Origin: Embiotoca jacksoni
Lineage: Eukaryota > Chordata > Actinopteri > Embiotocidae
Assembly: GCA_022577435.1 (NCBI GenBank)
Contig: JAKOON010000012.1
Coordinates: 18,932,585-18,996,584 of the forward strand
DNA: 64,000 bases
Reading direction: 5' to 3'
Under the pieces are notes generated by a model, which worked only from the letters and a program-made list of their open reading frames with translations, searched no databases and had not been told where the DNA came from. How positions within the stretch are numbered: position 1 is the stretch's first letter; every line of letters starts with the position of its first letter. The position numbers were made by a program, and so were the translations under genes. Shown piece by piece: positions 1 through 10,291 of the stretch.

Positions 1-1298
1 GGAGAGTTGTTATCGTTGCCCTTCACAGCGCCAAAATCTACACTTTCTGTTAGACCTGCCAGCGGTAGCATAGATTCTGTTCCCTCTGTTGCTCTGAAAA
101 TGACGTCGTCACCATGTGTCGCGTTGCGAATGACACCAGGAATCCGATCTGAGCCAGCAGGGCGTCCGGACTGAGACGCATTTGCGCATTTTGCTGTTCA
201 GACTTTCAAAAATCATTCCAGACACAGTCCGGATATGATTTGAGTTGGCAGTCTGAACACAGCCTAAATAGCTTGTGTAACAGCCTGAAAACTGACCATA
301 GATTAACCATCTGAATTATTATCAAAAAAAACCTGAGCATTAGAACTCCTGTGATTGGGTTTTTTGCAGAACGGTTATATCAGACTACTTTTTTTTTTCT
401 TTTTTTTAAGCTTGGTGAGTAATTGCTTCTGGAAATTGTGTGGACATCCCATCTGTACGGTGGAGTAAATCTGAGGAGCGGCACATTTGCATGCTTGCTG
501 ACACTCACATACTCAATTTGAATTTTTGTTATTATTACTTCCAGGTCTGGTTCTTTAGTCAATTATTTGTAGGTTGTCTAATGTCATATTTTACTGTGCT
601 AATAAGTTTTAACAACTACATGGCGTATCAACGCACTGCATGTACAACTACCTCTGTTGCAATGTTTTAATGGGGGTCTTCTGGTTTTGCTCGTCTCTCA
701 TACATGCACGAGAACACTCCTCCACCTGAATGATGAGACTGACATGATACATAATCCAGCTGACAGTTTCAAATCATGCCGCTGATCGGTAGGAAGGGAT
801 ACTACCCAGAGTATTTGTGGTTTGTGCCTTAGGGACTGTTGTATGTGTAGAAATGCTGAAAAGCTCCAGACAGTGTGTCACCTGTAAATGTAAACAATGT
901 AAACTAATGTTGTGGTCTCTGGCTTTGCTTCAAGGGGGGGCAGTGCTGATAGTGATACAGAGTGAAAGCACTAGTGGCCAAAACCTTTTCTATTAAGGTT
1001 TTATTGAAGCCAGATTGTTTGGTCTTTCGTGGAAGTGTATCACAATTTGGATCTTTCTGCCTTCCACTTATTCCTGTAAGGCCCTTTTCATTGCCCCATC
1101 AGTGTCCTACAAGCCACGCCTACCTCACGTGCTCCCAGTTCTGATAGCTTCATTCTATTTAGGTCCTAGAAATGCATGCACAACACTAAGGCAAGAAAAA
1201 AGGAAAGAATATTTTAAAAAGTCATTTCACTTTTGTATATGACATGACATTGTATACAAATTCAGGTGAGAATGTACGCTGTAAAAGGTAACCAGTTT
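1..1298. other. No gene recognised
   Basis: I see no coding exon, RNA gene or bounded mobile element here. The short open frames have no recognisable motifs. The stretch around 130-270, which repeats 'tccgga' and 'cagtctgaac'-like words, may be part of an old interspersed repeat, but I cannot define its ends. Confidence 0.5.
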
Positions 1299-1391
1299 AA
1301 TTCAATTCAATTCAATTCAATTCAATTCAATTCAATTCAATTCAATTCAATTCAATTCAATTCAATTCAATTCAATTCAATTCAATTCAAT
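1299..1391. repeat. (TTCAA)n pentanucleotide microsatellite
   Basis: About 18 uninterrupted TTCAA units. They abut the 3' end of the minus-strand LINE that begins at 1392, so on the coding strand this is a TTGAA tail. L2/Rex1-type LINEs commonly end in short tandem repeats, so the tract is probably the expanded 3' tail of that element rather than an independent satellite. Confidence 0.95.
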
Positions 1392-2044
1392 TTTATTTAT
1401 TTATACTGTGCCAAATCACAACATAGGTTATTTCATGGCACTTAACACATTAAAGTCCTCACAGCAGAACTTTACAATATTATACAGAGAAACACAACAA
1501 TTCAACAATTCCCACATAAGCTAGGAGGGAAAAAACTCCTCTTTAAGTGAGAAAAACCTCCAACAGAGGGAAGAAAAACTCCCTCTGAACAGGAAGAAAC
1601 CTCCGACAGAACCAGACTCAGAGATGGATGGCCATCTGCCTCGACCGGTTGGGGTGAGAGGAGAGCAGAGAGAGAAAATGACAGCATAGAGATAGAAGAG
1701 AAGAACTGTTGGTGGAGATGACAAGTGCAGGGCAGAGACATGCAGCTCCATGACGGGACATCTGCAAAGGAAAGAAGAGAAACTACGCGAGCGAGGGAAC
1801 TGAATGGAGACAACAGACAATAAGCAAAAACTATGGGAGAGAAAAAGATGGTGAGGTATGAGTCAGTTAAAGAGTAGGAGGAAAGAAAAGAAGCTCAGCA
1901 TGTAACGAGGTCCTCCAGCAGCGTCAGCATATAACAGCATAACTAAGGGTTGGTTCAGGTCTACCTGAGCCAGCCCTAACTATAAGCGTTATCAAAAAGG
2001 AACGTTTTGAGTCTAATCTTAAAGCTAGAGAGGGTTTCTGCCCC

Positions 2045-3496
2045 TCAAACACAAACTGGGAGCTGGTTCCACAGGAGAGGAGCCTGAAAACTGAAGGCTC
2101 TGCCTCCCATTCTACTTCTGGAAACTCTGGGAACCACAAGTAGACCAGCGTACTGAGAGCGAAGTGCTCTGCTAGGATTATATGGTTCTATAAGATCTCT
2201 AAGATATGATGGAGCCTGGTCATGTAGAGCTTTGTAAGTCATCAAGAGAACTTTAAATTCTATTCTTGATTTCACAGGAAGCCAGTGAAGAGAAGCTAAA
2301 ACTGGAAAAATATGATCTCTCTTGCTAAATCCCGTCAGCACTCTTGCTGCAGCATTTTGGATCAGCTGCAAGGTTTTTAATGAGTAATTTGGAAATCCTA
2401 ACAACAAGGAATTACAATAATCTAGTCTAGAAGTAACAAATGCATGAATTAGTTTTTCTGTGTCACGCTGAGGAAGGATTTTCCTGATTTTATGAATATT
2501 ATGTCGATGAAAGAAGGCAGTTCTGGAGATTTGCTTTATATGGTGGCTAAAGGACAAATCCTCATCAAAGATGACTCCAAGGTTCCTCACAGTTTTGCTG
2601 GAGGCCAAGACAACGTAATCTTGAGTAACTAAGTGATTACAGAAAGAGTTTCTGAGGTGTTTAGGATCAAGTACAATAACTTCCATTTTGTCTGAATTTA
2701 GAAGCAGGAAGTTTTTGGTCATCCAGGCCTTTATGTCTTTTAGACAGACTTCAAGTTTTACTAACTGATTAGTTTCATCTGGTTTTATAGAAAGATATAG
2801 CTGAGTGTCATCTGCATAACAATGGGAGTTTATGCAGTGCTTCCTGATGACATCTCCTAATAGAAGCATGTACAAAGTAAAAAGTATTGGGCCTAACACT
2901 GAGCCTTGTGGAACTCCATAACTAACTCTTGTTTGTCTGGAAGACTCATTGTTGACATGGACAAACTGTAATCTATCTGATAAGTAGGATTTGAACCAGT
3001 CTAATGCAGTTTCTTTAATCCTCCTAACGTCTTCTAATCTCTGTAATAAGATCGTATGATCAATCGTATCAAAAGCAGCACTGAGGTCCAGAAGAACAAG
3101 TACAGAGACGAGTCCATTATCTGAGGTTAATAAAAGGTTGTTAGTAACTTTCACCAGTGCTGTTTCTGTGCTATGATGAACTCTAAAGCCTGACTGAAAA
3201 TCTTCAAACAGATCATTCTTTTGTAAATGATCAAAAAGTTGATTTGCAACAACTTTTTCAAGGATTTTAGAAATAAACGTCAGGTTGGAAATTTGTCTGT
3301 AGAACAGCTGATCAAGAGTCGGCTTTTTAAGTAAAGGTTTAATTACAGCCACTTTAAAAGCCTGCGGTACATAGCCGGTTACAATAGATAGGTTGATCTG
3401 ATCTAATATGGAAGTATTAATTAAAGGGACGACTTCCTTAAAAAGTTTAGTTGGGATGGGATCTAACAGACAGCTAGAGGATCCAGATGAATACAT
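2045..3496 (-). pseudogene. LINE reverse transcriptase domain (ORF2 part)
   Basis: A 483-residue open frame covers most of the RT. Visible motifs are 'DLSAAFDTIDH' (about residues 135-146), 'GVPQGSVLGP' (about 193-202) and the catalytic 'YADDTQLYLS' (about 226), so the palm active site is intact. The C-terminal thumb-like part ends in 'QAPLLWNQLPVCV'. A TGA then interrupts the frame; the same frame continues with 'GAETLSSFKIRLKTFLF', which shows that the stop is a mutation inside the protein, plausibly CpG decay of an arginine codon. The upstream linker (3518-3733) lies in the same broken gene. The role in a live element would be target-primed reverse transcription. This copy lacks a competent endonuclease and is presumably dead. 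Confidence 0.9.
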
Positions 3497-3965
3497 AATT
3501 CTAGTTAACTCAGAGAGCTAAACAGGAGACACATTTTCCAAGTATACATCTGGTCCCACAGTTGCTTCCAGGGTTGCTGTGCTTAACATCACATCAGTGA
3601 TGGTGGCAGGAAGGGTCTGCCCGATTCTCTCCCTAATAGTGAGAATTTTATTGGTAAAGAAGTTGATGAAGTCATTACTGCTGAGAGCTGAAGGAATAGA
3701 GGGCTCAACAGAACTGTGACTCTTTGTCAGCATGGCTACAGTGCTGAAAAGAAACCTGGGGTTGTTATTGTTTTCCTCTATTAATGATTAATAATATAAA
3801 GTCCTGGCCTCACGAAGAGCTTTCTTATATAATATTAGACTATCCTTCCAGGCAGGTGAAATTCTTCTAAATTAGTGGAACTCCACTTCCTTTCCAGCTT
3901 TCTAGTCGCCTGCCTAGCAGAGCGTAATTCTGAGTTGTACCACGGAGACAACCTCCTCTGGTTCA

Positions 3966-4490
3966 TTACTTGAGGGTGTGGTTACCACGGTGAGTGGGTT
4001 TATTTACATTCCGAGAAAAGCCTATAGAATCTAATAATGAGCTAAAAGTAGAACTGAGGCTGTCGTTGTCCACGTCAACATGAATGTTAAAGTCACCTAC
4101 TATCATCACTTTATCTGAACTCAGCACTAAATCTGACAAAAAGTCAGAGAATTCAGTTAGAAACTCTGAATAAGGACCAGGCGGGCGATAAACAACAACA
4201 AATATAATCATTTTCTGTGCTTTCCAGTTTGGGTGTGAGAGAAGAAGAGTCAGACTCTCAAATGATTTATAATTATGTTTCTGTTTCGGATTAATTGATA
4301 AACCTGAGTGGAAGATTGCTGCCACTCCTCCTCCTCGGCCTGAATCTCTAGGAATATGATAATTAATATGACTGGGAGGAGTTGCTTCATTAAATAGTAA
4401 ATCAATCTGATGATCAGTTATCAAGTCATTTACTAACAGAGATTTAGACGAGAGAGATCTGATATTTAATAGTCCGCTTTTAATTGTCAG
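3966..4490 (-). pseudogene. LINE APE-type endonuclease remnant
   Basis: On the minus strand the frame starts with 'SGLLNIRSLSSKSLLVND', the usual N-terminus of this endonuclease family, and includes 'DSGRGGGVAAIFHSG', 'VVYRPPG' and 'VMIVGDFNIHVD'. These are typical APE landmarks, including the GDFN motif. The segment that normally carries the catalytic glutamate ('TETW'-like) is missing: the text jumps from 'DHQIDLL' to 'FNEATPPSHIN' without losing frame. The end ('THRGNHTLK') is followed by a stop, and part of the endonuclease C-terminus before the linker is gone. Codons are otherwise well kept, so the deletions look like discrete events rather than general erosion. Confidence 0.8.
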
Positions 4491-4880
4491 ATTTTTTTTG
4501 ATCCATTAACTTGGTAGGATCAATGTTTACTACATTTTTATTGATACATCTTTTCTTGAGTTTTTTAAATATAGGTGGTCTGGGTACAGACACAACCTCT
4601 ATAGGATGTTGAATGTTTTGGGTGAGTGACAGCTCTAAAGAAGCTGCAGAGGAGCGTGTAAGACTGCAACTCTGCGTTCTGGCCTCAACCCTGGATGTCA
4701 GGTTTTAGGGCTGTTAAGAGACACGGCCATATTTCTTGAAAGAAGAGCTGCACCATCCAAAGTAGGATGGATGCCGTCTCTCCGGATCAGACCAGGTTTC
4801 CCCCAGAAAGTATGCCAATTGTCAATGAAGCCCATATTGTTAGCGGGACACCACCAGAGTGGTATTTGTAAACACTACCA

Positions 4881-5484
4881 TGAAGTTAGTCGTGTAATAC
4901 AGTATGACGATAGCGTGGCTATTCAAAATCTAAAATGTAGAACTATGGCCATATAAAATCTGCATACAAATATGTAAATATGCTTACAGTATTGCTTCAT
5001 TCATAGCTGTGACTGAACTATTATATAATAACAGTTCTGAGTGATAATACAGTGTGTTTGTTTGTAATTACCTTCATTAGTAGGTTTGCTGGCAGGTATT
5101 TTTCACTGTAATCAGTATGCAAATGTGACAGCAATTCAAAATTAAGTAATATGATTTGTTCCAGAAAGGTTGATTGGGACATTAATTACTGTCTGTTGAA
5201 CTAAATAAAGCAGTCTAAATTGGGATGTAATTATGAACAGTTCCATAATAAACCGTTTTAATGACACTGGATATATTTTGCCAAGAGCTTATTAATGTAC
5301 AACATGATCATACCAGGAAAATGTTAGAGAAGTCCTGTTTGCACCACACAATTTTAAAATAACTGTTTCAATGGAGACAACTATGTAAATTTTGACAATA
5401 GCTAAACCATTACCGCTAAGTTAAATAACCAATGTTTTACTAGTTGTTATTTGTACATGAGAAGTTGATTTATTTTAATGAACT
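4881..5484. other. AT-rich spacer, no gene recognised
   Basis: This is AT-rich sequence between two LINEs. I saw no coding signal, terminal inverted repeat or tandem repeat. Confidence 0.5.
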
Positions 5485-5641
<157 letters not shown>

Positions 5642-6195
5642 GTACTTTATTAATCCCTCAGAGGGAAATTCAGTGTCAGTGGTGGAAGAGCCCTTTGATG
5701 TTGAGGGCTCTGTGTCCATGCAGCTCACCAGGAGGGACAGACGGGGGAGGGGGGGAGGCAGCGGAGGTGTTTGGGAGGTGTGGTGTGTGGAGGAGACAGA
5801 TGAGGGCGGTGAACTAAACCTGTTGAAGAAACAGTTTAGCTCATTGGCCCTCTCCAGGTTCCCCCTGGTTGTTCCTCTCCAGGTTCCCCCTGGTTGTTCC
5901 TCTCCAGGGAGCCCCCTGGTTGTCTCTCTCTCCCCTTGAACCCAGTAATCTCCTTCATACCTGTCCACACCTCCCTCACTTTGTTCTGCTGGAGTTTGGC
6001 CTCCAGCTTCCTCCTGTAGGGGTCCTTGCACTCTCTCAGCTTCTCCTTCAGGTCGTGCTGAACTTTCCTGAGCTCCTCCCTGTCCCCAGACCTGAAAGCT
6101 GCTTTCTTCTTAAGAAGCACTTTCAGGTCACTGGTGATCCACGGCTTGTTGTTGGGGAAGCAGCGTACAGTCCGAGATGGTACGGTGGTGTGTTC
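5642..6195 (-). mobile_element. LINE fragment: inter-domain linker joined to 3' end, RT missing
   Basis: On the minus strand a frame reads 'RCFPNNKPWITSDLK' and continues with 'AAFRSGDREELRKVQHDLK' and 'VREVWTGMKEITGFKGR'. I recognise this as the segment between endonuclease and RT in a common fish LINE. It then shifts frame to 'ANELNCFFNRFSSPPSS' and, instead of RT, runs within about 60 codons into a 3' UTR (plus-strand 'tttattaatccctcagagggaa') and the TAGA tail. The RT domain is therefore deleted. A 25-bp unit is tandemly repeated about three times inside the coding part (5850-5924) and contributes to the frame confusion. I do not assign the clade with confidence. Confidence 0.7.
5850..5924. 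repeat. Three tandem copies of a 25-bp unit inside LINE coding sequence
   Basis: Units start at 5850, 5875 and 5900 with 'ctctccaggttccccctggt'-type sequence; the third unit has a substitution block. Because 25 is not a multiple of three, each added copy shifts the LINE frame. This fits the observed switch between two minus-strand frames. Confidence 0.85.
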
Positions 6196-6225
6196 ACAGA
6201 ACTTACATTTTGTTTTTGTAATTCC

Positions 6226-6430
6226 CAGTGGTAGAAAGTAACAAAGTACTTTTACACTGTAAAATACTATTTAGTGTTGAAGTACTTGTACTTTACTTAA
6301 GTATTTTCATTTTATGCTACTTTATACTTGTACTACCCCAAATTTTGTACCTTTACATATTTTGTACACATTACTTTCAGATTGAGGTTATTCATATAAA
6401 ATATAATCAAATAAATGATGTATTGATGAT
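6226..6430 (+). mobile_element. hAT-like non-autonomous element fragment
   Basis: It starts with 'cagtggtagaaagtaac' and continues with the repeated 'acttgtactttacttaagta' style text, then 'ttttatgctactttatact'. I recognise this as a very common teleost non-autonomous DNA transposon whose CAGTGG end is of hAT type. Only one end is recognisable. The right part fades out near 6430 and I found no 8-bp duplication. Confidence 0.6.
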
Positions 6431-6494
6431 GGTGATGAAATGATCTATTATCAATCAACATACCCAGACGTATATAGGTAAGGTAGATAGAGGC

Positions 6495-6700
6495 CATCTG
6501 TCACGGAGCAGACAGAGACTGGACTCAATATGCACGACTCAGACACAGGAGATCAGATCAAGAGACTCTTTGAGTCTCAGGCAGCGGTACAAAAAGGAGT
6601 TCCAAAATCAGTATCAGGTGATTAGTCTAAAAAAATACAAAAACTAAGCAATCGGTCTAACCAGGTGTGACACACACAAAAGGTATGGTTACGTTTTATT
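6495..6700 (+). repeat. Dispersed repeat (family A), left part, interrupted
   Basis: 'agactggactcaatatgcac' followed by 'gactcagacac' resembles the start of the repeats at 45655 ('aactggactcaaacacacaa') and 61497. What looks like the right part of the same repeat resumes near 7740-8010, so roughly 1 kb (6700-7740) may be an insertion. The class is unresolved: there is no coding capacity and I see no clear termini. Confidence 0.45.
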
Positions 6701-6900
6701 TTGTTTAAGTTGTTTAAGTGTGAATTTGTTTCATTTATTGATTGTTTCTATAACATTTGAAATGAACTGATTAAGAGCAGCGCTCTAATATGAGCTTATT
6801 TGAAAGTCTGCCCTAAGCTATGGTCAGTAGGCGGCAGTGCAGCGCTGTGTTTTCGCCTGGTGACTGGACGGTGTGTGTTCTCCTGCTTCGTCTCCTCATC

Positions 6901-6968
6901 GCTTGAGACGACATTGAACAAGAAAGCCACGCATCAGCATGTCTGATCATTTTATCCTGTTTTCTCAG
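6901..6968 (+). repeat. 68-bp direct repeat, copy 1
   Basis: It matches 7653-7720 at 62 of 68 positions with no gaps, at an offset of 752 bp. The 3' end 'ttttctcag' is followed immediately by 'gttagtg', which fits a splice donor (AG|GTTAGT). The upstream 6830-6900 text is GC-richer and looks like a transcribed leader, but no open frame supports that. Confidence 0.85.
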
Positions 6969-7652
6969 GTTAGTGATGTGTGAAAATCCACAAAGCACCT
7001 TACAGATAACTTCAAGCCGAGTGTTTACATATTACCTTGGTTAAAATGATTTTGTGTTGTGGTTTTGTCGTATTAGCAGCTACGAGCGGTTTGTCTTGCC
7101 CGAGTGCCGAGAGCTGCTTGCTCAAACATCATAACAGAGTATTCCTGTGTGTTCGAGAGCGGTTTCCTGACTCCTGTACATTGTTTTATTATAAAGAAGC
7201 AAATCGTTTCAACATGTTTAAAGGATGCATTTCATTTTAAGTCTGCTACGTTTGTGCTAAGCAAAATATTAGTTATGTGTTCTTTAGTCTATGTTAGCCC
7301 TGTCGGCAAAAGTATATATGTTCGCCATTTTGTGTAATTTGCCGCCAACTGTATTAATCATTCTCTCAGTAGATATCTGTTCATTTTGCAGTCTGTAAAC
7401 AGCTAGTGTGGGTTGAATACCAATCTATCACATCAAGTAGGGTGATTTAAGTACATTACTACCACGCATACGAATGAATGAAATAGGATAGTGTGAATCT
7501 GTATAGTTTTATTTCGGTAACCTTTGATTTAATTCAGTCTGGAGACATGTCCCACATATGTTTGATACAGGTATTTAGAGAGTGATTTTGCAGTTTGAGT
7601 TGTTGTTGTTGTTTACATTTGGAATTTGTTGATGTTGTTAAATAAATACATA

Positions 7653-7720
7653 GCTCGAGAGGACATTGAACAAGAAAGCCACACGTCTGCCTGTCTGATC
7701 ATTTTATCCTGTTTTCTCAG
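7653..7720 (+). repeat. 68-bp direct repeat, copy 2
   Basis: This is the second copy of the 6901-6968 unit, with six substitutions. It is preceded within about 10 bp by 'aaataaataca', a polyadenylation-signal-like run, and ends in 'gttttctcag', which would serve as a splice acceptor. The repeated segment may be an R-like region of a retroelement or a tandem duplication product. Neither is proven. Confidence 0.85.
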
Positions 7721-7739
7721 CTACACAAATCTGTTCTCA

Positions 7740-8010
7740 GCCTCTCCCTGACGGAGAGACCTGTAACACAGGCAAAGGTACATGAGGGTGTTGGCAAGAT
7801 GCAGAATCCAGGGAACAAAAGCACACGTCATACACAATGAACTCAGTGGGAACAAAGACCGCTGGCACAAAGAGCTGTGAAACTACGACGAACTGGCAAA
7901 CAGGAGGAGAAAAGACACAGGTTATATACACAAGAGGGCGGGAAGACAATTGGACACCGGTGGAAACAATCATGGCGGGGAAGAAAATCACTGACGTGGG
8001 AAAACATGAG
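7740..8010 (+). repeat. Dispersed repeat (family A), right part
   Basis: The stretch 'aactacgacgaactggcaaa', then 'ggttatatacac' and 'agggcgggaagac' is closely matched at 45935-46010 ('aactacgacaaactcacaaa', 'ggttatatacac', 'gagggcgggaagac'). This shows a shared repeat family. The LINE remnant from about 8010 seems to be inserted into it or to abut it. Confidence 0.7.
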
Positions 8011-9010
8011 GGTCTGGTTCCCATTTTTCAAAAAGGGGGACCGGAGAGTGTTTTCAATTATCGGGGTATCACACTACTCAGCCATCTGGGGAAAGCTTAT
8101 GCCAGGGTGCTTGAAAGAAGGCTCCAACCGATTGTCAAACCTCAGGTTCAGGAGGAGCATTGCAGATGCCATCCTGGTCGTGGAGCAGTGGACCTACTCT
8201 TTACCCTTGCAAGAGTACTGGAGGGGTCCTGGAAGTTTGCCCAACCAGTCTATATGTGCTTTGTGGGCCTGTAGAAGGCCTTCAACCATGTACTTCAGGG
8301 GGTCTCGGGATCGCTTTCCTGCGGTCTGCAGATGATGTGGTCCTGTTGGCCACATCAAACAATGACCGCCAGCGTGCACTAGGGTGGTTTGATGGTTTTA
8401 TGGTTGCAGTTGAGTGTGAAGCAGTGGGGATAAGAGTCAGTACCTCCAAATCTGAGGCCACGGTGCTCTACCGGTAACTGGTGGATTGCTCCCTGCAGGT
8501 AGGGACAGAGGGCCTGCCCCAAGTGAAGGAGTTTAAGTATCTCAGGGTTGTTTACGAGTTAGGCTGGGATGGAGCGGGAGATTGACAGGTGGATTTGGGT
8601 GGCAGCAGCAGTAAAACAGGCGCTGCACCGGACAGTTGGTGAGGGGGAGCTGAGTCAAAAGATAAATCTTTCAATTTACCGGTCGATCTACCCTCTGACC
8701 CTCACCTATGGTCACGAGCTCTGGGTAGTGACCGACAGAACGAGATCGCGGTTACCGTGGCTGACATGAATTTCCTCTGCATGGAGGCCAGGCTCGAGAT
8801 AGAGATAGAGATAAGGTAAGGAGCTCAGACATCAGGAAGGAGCTCGGAGTAGAGCTGCAATTCTTTGCGTCGAAAGGAGTCAGCTGAGATGCCTCCAATG
8901 TGCCTTCCATTGGAGGTTTACTGAACACGATCAACTGGCAGGAGACCTCGGGGCAGACCCAGAATACGCTGGAGGGCATATATCTCAGTGCCTTTGGATC
9001 CCCCAGGATG
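8010..9010 (+). pseudogene. RTE/Rex3-like LINE reverse transcriptase remnant
   Basis: The plus-strand frames contain 'GLVPIFQKGG', 'FNYRGITLLSHLGKAYARVL', 'HPGRGAVDLLFTLARVLEGS', then in a shifted frame 'SADDVVLLATSNNDRQRAL' and 'ISTSKSEATVLYR', then 'MEREIDRWIWVAAAVKQAL' and 'LSIYRSIYPLTLTYGHELWV'. I recognise this as the RT and C-terminal part of a widespread fish RTE-type element. 'SADDVVLL' stands where the catalytic 'FADDVVLL' is expected. The middle of the RT, including the region that would carry the conserved glutamine-glycine motif, is deleted between about 8290 and 8315. Recognisable C-terminal text ('GRRPRGRPR') ends near 9000. Multiple frameshifts and stops make it dead; it is 5' truncated. 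Confidence 0.75.
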
Positions 9011-9072
9011 CCTTTCTTGGTCAAAACTAAGGACTGCAGAAAGACACAACTAAAACAATTTTTCAGCACAAC

Positions 9073-9530
9073 TTGAGCTCAGTGGTTGGAGTAGGCCAGT
9101 TCACTATCAGTTCAGCCATACATGCAATTACTTCCAGTCAAGTCCGACATGCCAGTAACCACATCAGTTTCCCGACAACACCCAAAATCCACCTGAAAAC
9201 TAAACAAGAAGTATTGTTAAAGTGTGGATTCCCTGGGGTATTTGGTGCAATCAACTGCACCCATGTGCACCCATGTGTAGTTGCACGGACCAGCTAACGT
9301 GCCTCTCACTTATGTGAATTGAAAAGGAGTCCATTAATATCCAGGTGAATTCTCATGCAAACTGCCTTGTGACACGTGTATGCCAACTATCCAGCATCTA
9401 CACATGATTCATTCCTCCTAGCCAGTTTTGTCATTGCTACAGTATTTCAAAGGGATGTCCCCTTGAATGGGTGGCTGGTAGGTGTCAATGGTTATCCTGC
9501 TGGCTGCTCATCTGGCTCCCTCGGGATAGT
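9073..9530 (+). pseudogene. PIF/Harbinger transposase (HARBI1-like) remnant
   Basis: The frame reads 'SSVVGVGQFTISSAIHAIT' (helix-turn-helix-like start), 'FPTTPK', 'CGFPGVFGAINCTHVHP', then after stops 'HVYANYPASTHDSFLLA' and 'GWLVGVNGYP'. These line up with the three blocks of PIF/Harbinger transposases ('GAIDCTHV', 'WPGSTHDSRI', 'GWLLGDSGYP'). The first catalytic aspartate is replaced by Asn, and the residue expected to be Asp in the third block is Val. There are at least two stop codons near 9295-9375. The domain order is correct, and the matching 3' terminal region of a Harbinger element follows to 10044, so this is a decayed autonomous copy. Confidence 0.75.
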
Positions 9531-10044
9531 GAGTATAGTCCTACACCATAACAAATTAATGCTGTTATGTTAGATGTTGTTTTGTTTGGTTTGGTTTGTC
9601 AACCCCATACTCAAAAAGTGAGTTTTTATTCAAATTTCTAATGGCCCCCTTTTCCCTCTCCTTTTCTTTCCTTCTCTGATTCTCACCCTAAGGGACCACC
9701 GAGGACATGTCGGGCCTTGCTCAGCAGGGAAATAGAGGTGGTTGCTGGTAGGTGGGAGAGACAGACATTTCACAGCTGCTAGCCTCCTGTGGCTGATGTC
9801 AACGGAGACCAGCACAGGTGGATATGATGCAGGCAGGAGTTGAGCAGATTTGATTGGCCATGATTGGAGTCTGCTGTGACACACCTTCTAATTATCTATT
9901 CCTCCTACATTGCCACTGGGGCTCCCACTGCCAGATTTGCATCTGTGCTTGTGTCCATCAAAATACCAAACAAGTTGGCCACCTCTATTTTTCCCTCGGT
10001 GCATCTGCGCCTGTGATGTGCCAAGGTGGATGAAAATAGGGCCC
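9073..10044 (+). mobile_element. PIF/Harbinger element, 3' part with terminal inverted repeat
   Basis: Besides the transposase remnant, the segment 9800-10044 read on the minus strand ('gggccctattttcatcc' then 'ggtggccaacttgtttgg') closely matches plus-strand 28682-28880 ('ggccctatttttgtac' then 'tgtggccaacttgtttga'). 'GGGCCCTATTTT' is the terminus I associate with teleost Harbinger elements. The left terminus is absent, perhaps lost at the junction with the RTE remnant. Confidence 0.7.
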
Positions 10045-10084
10045 CCAGTATTTTGTGCTTATCTCTATGGTTTTCTTTTCTCTC

Positions 10085-10291
10085 TGCTCCACTGCCACCC
10101 ACCTCTGAGCCTGGTTGTTTTTGAGGCTGATTCTTATTAAAAGGGAGTTCTTCCTTCCTGCTGTCACTCGTGGGAATTGTTAAAATGTTGGGTTCCTCTC
10201 TATGTTGTAAAATTCTGATGTGAGCACCTGAGTACATTGAGATGACTTGTGTTGTGATTTTGTGCAATGTAAATAAAAGTGAACTGAATTA
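10085..10291 (+). mobile_element. L2/Rex1-type LINE 3' end (5'-truncated)
   Basis: 'attaaaagggagttcttcct', then 'ttgttgtgattttgtgcaat' and 'gtaaataaaagtgaactga' is the 3' UTR type found, in the opposite orientation, next to the TTCAA tail at 1392-1450. No coding part remains. It lies immediately beyond the Harbinger terminus. Confidence 0.7.

Larger units (their letters stand above)
1299..4880 (-). mobile_element. L2/Rex1-type non-LTR retrotransposon, near full length but decayed
   Basis: Read on the minus strand the order is a degraded 5' coding region (about 4880-4490), an APE-type endonuclease remnant (about 4490-3966), a linker (3960-3500), a reverse transcriptase frame (3496-2045), a 3' untranslated region (2044-1392) and a TTGAA tandem tail. 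The RT motifs and the short-repeat tail place it in the Jockey-superclade group (L2/CR1/Rex1); I cannot separate these clades by eye. The 3' UTR just inside the tail ('gtgccaaatcacaac' on the plus strand) recurs in opposite orientation at about 10.1-10.3 kb and, more diverged, near 18.85 kb. The element is inactive: the endonuclease has a deletion, the linker has stops and the RT frame ends early. The 5' boundary is approximate, and I found no target-site duplication. Confidence 0.85.

Noticed and set aside
1502..2139. Minus-strand open frames (99-103 residues) in the LINE 3' UTR
   Set aside because: They lie downstream of the RT frame in untranslated sequence with repetitive composition.
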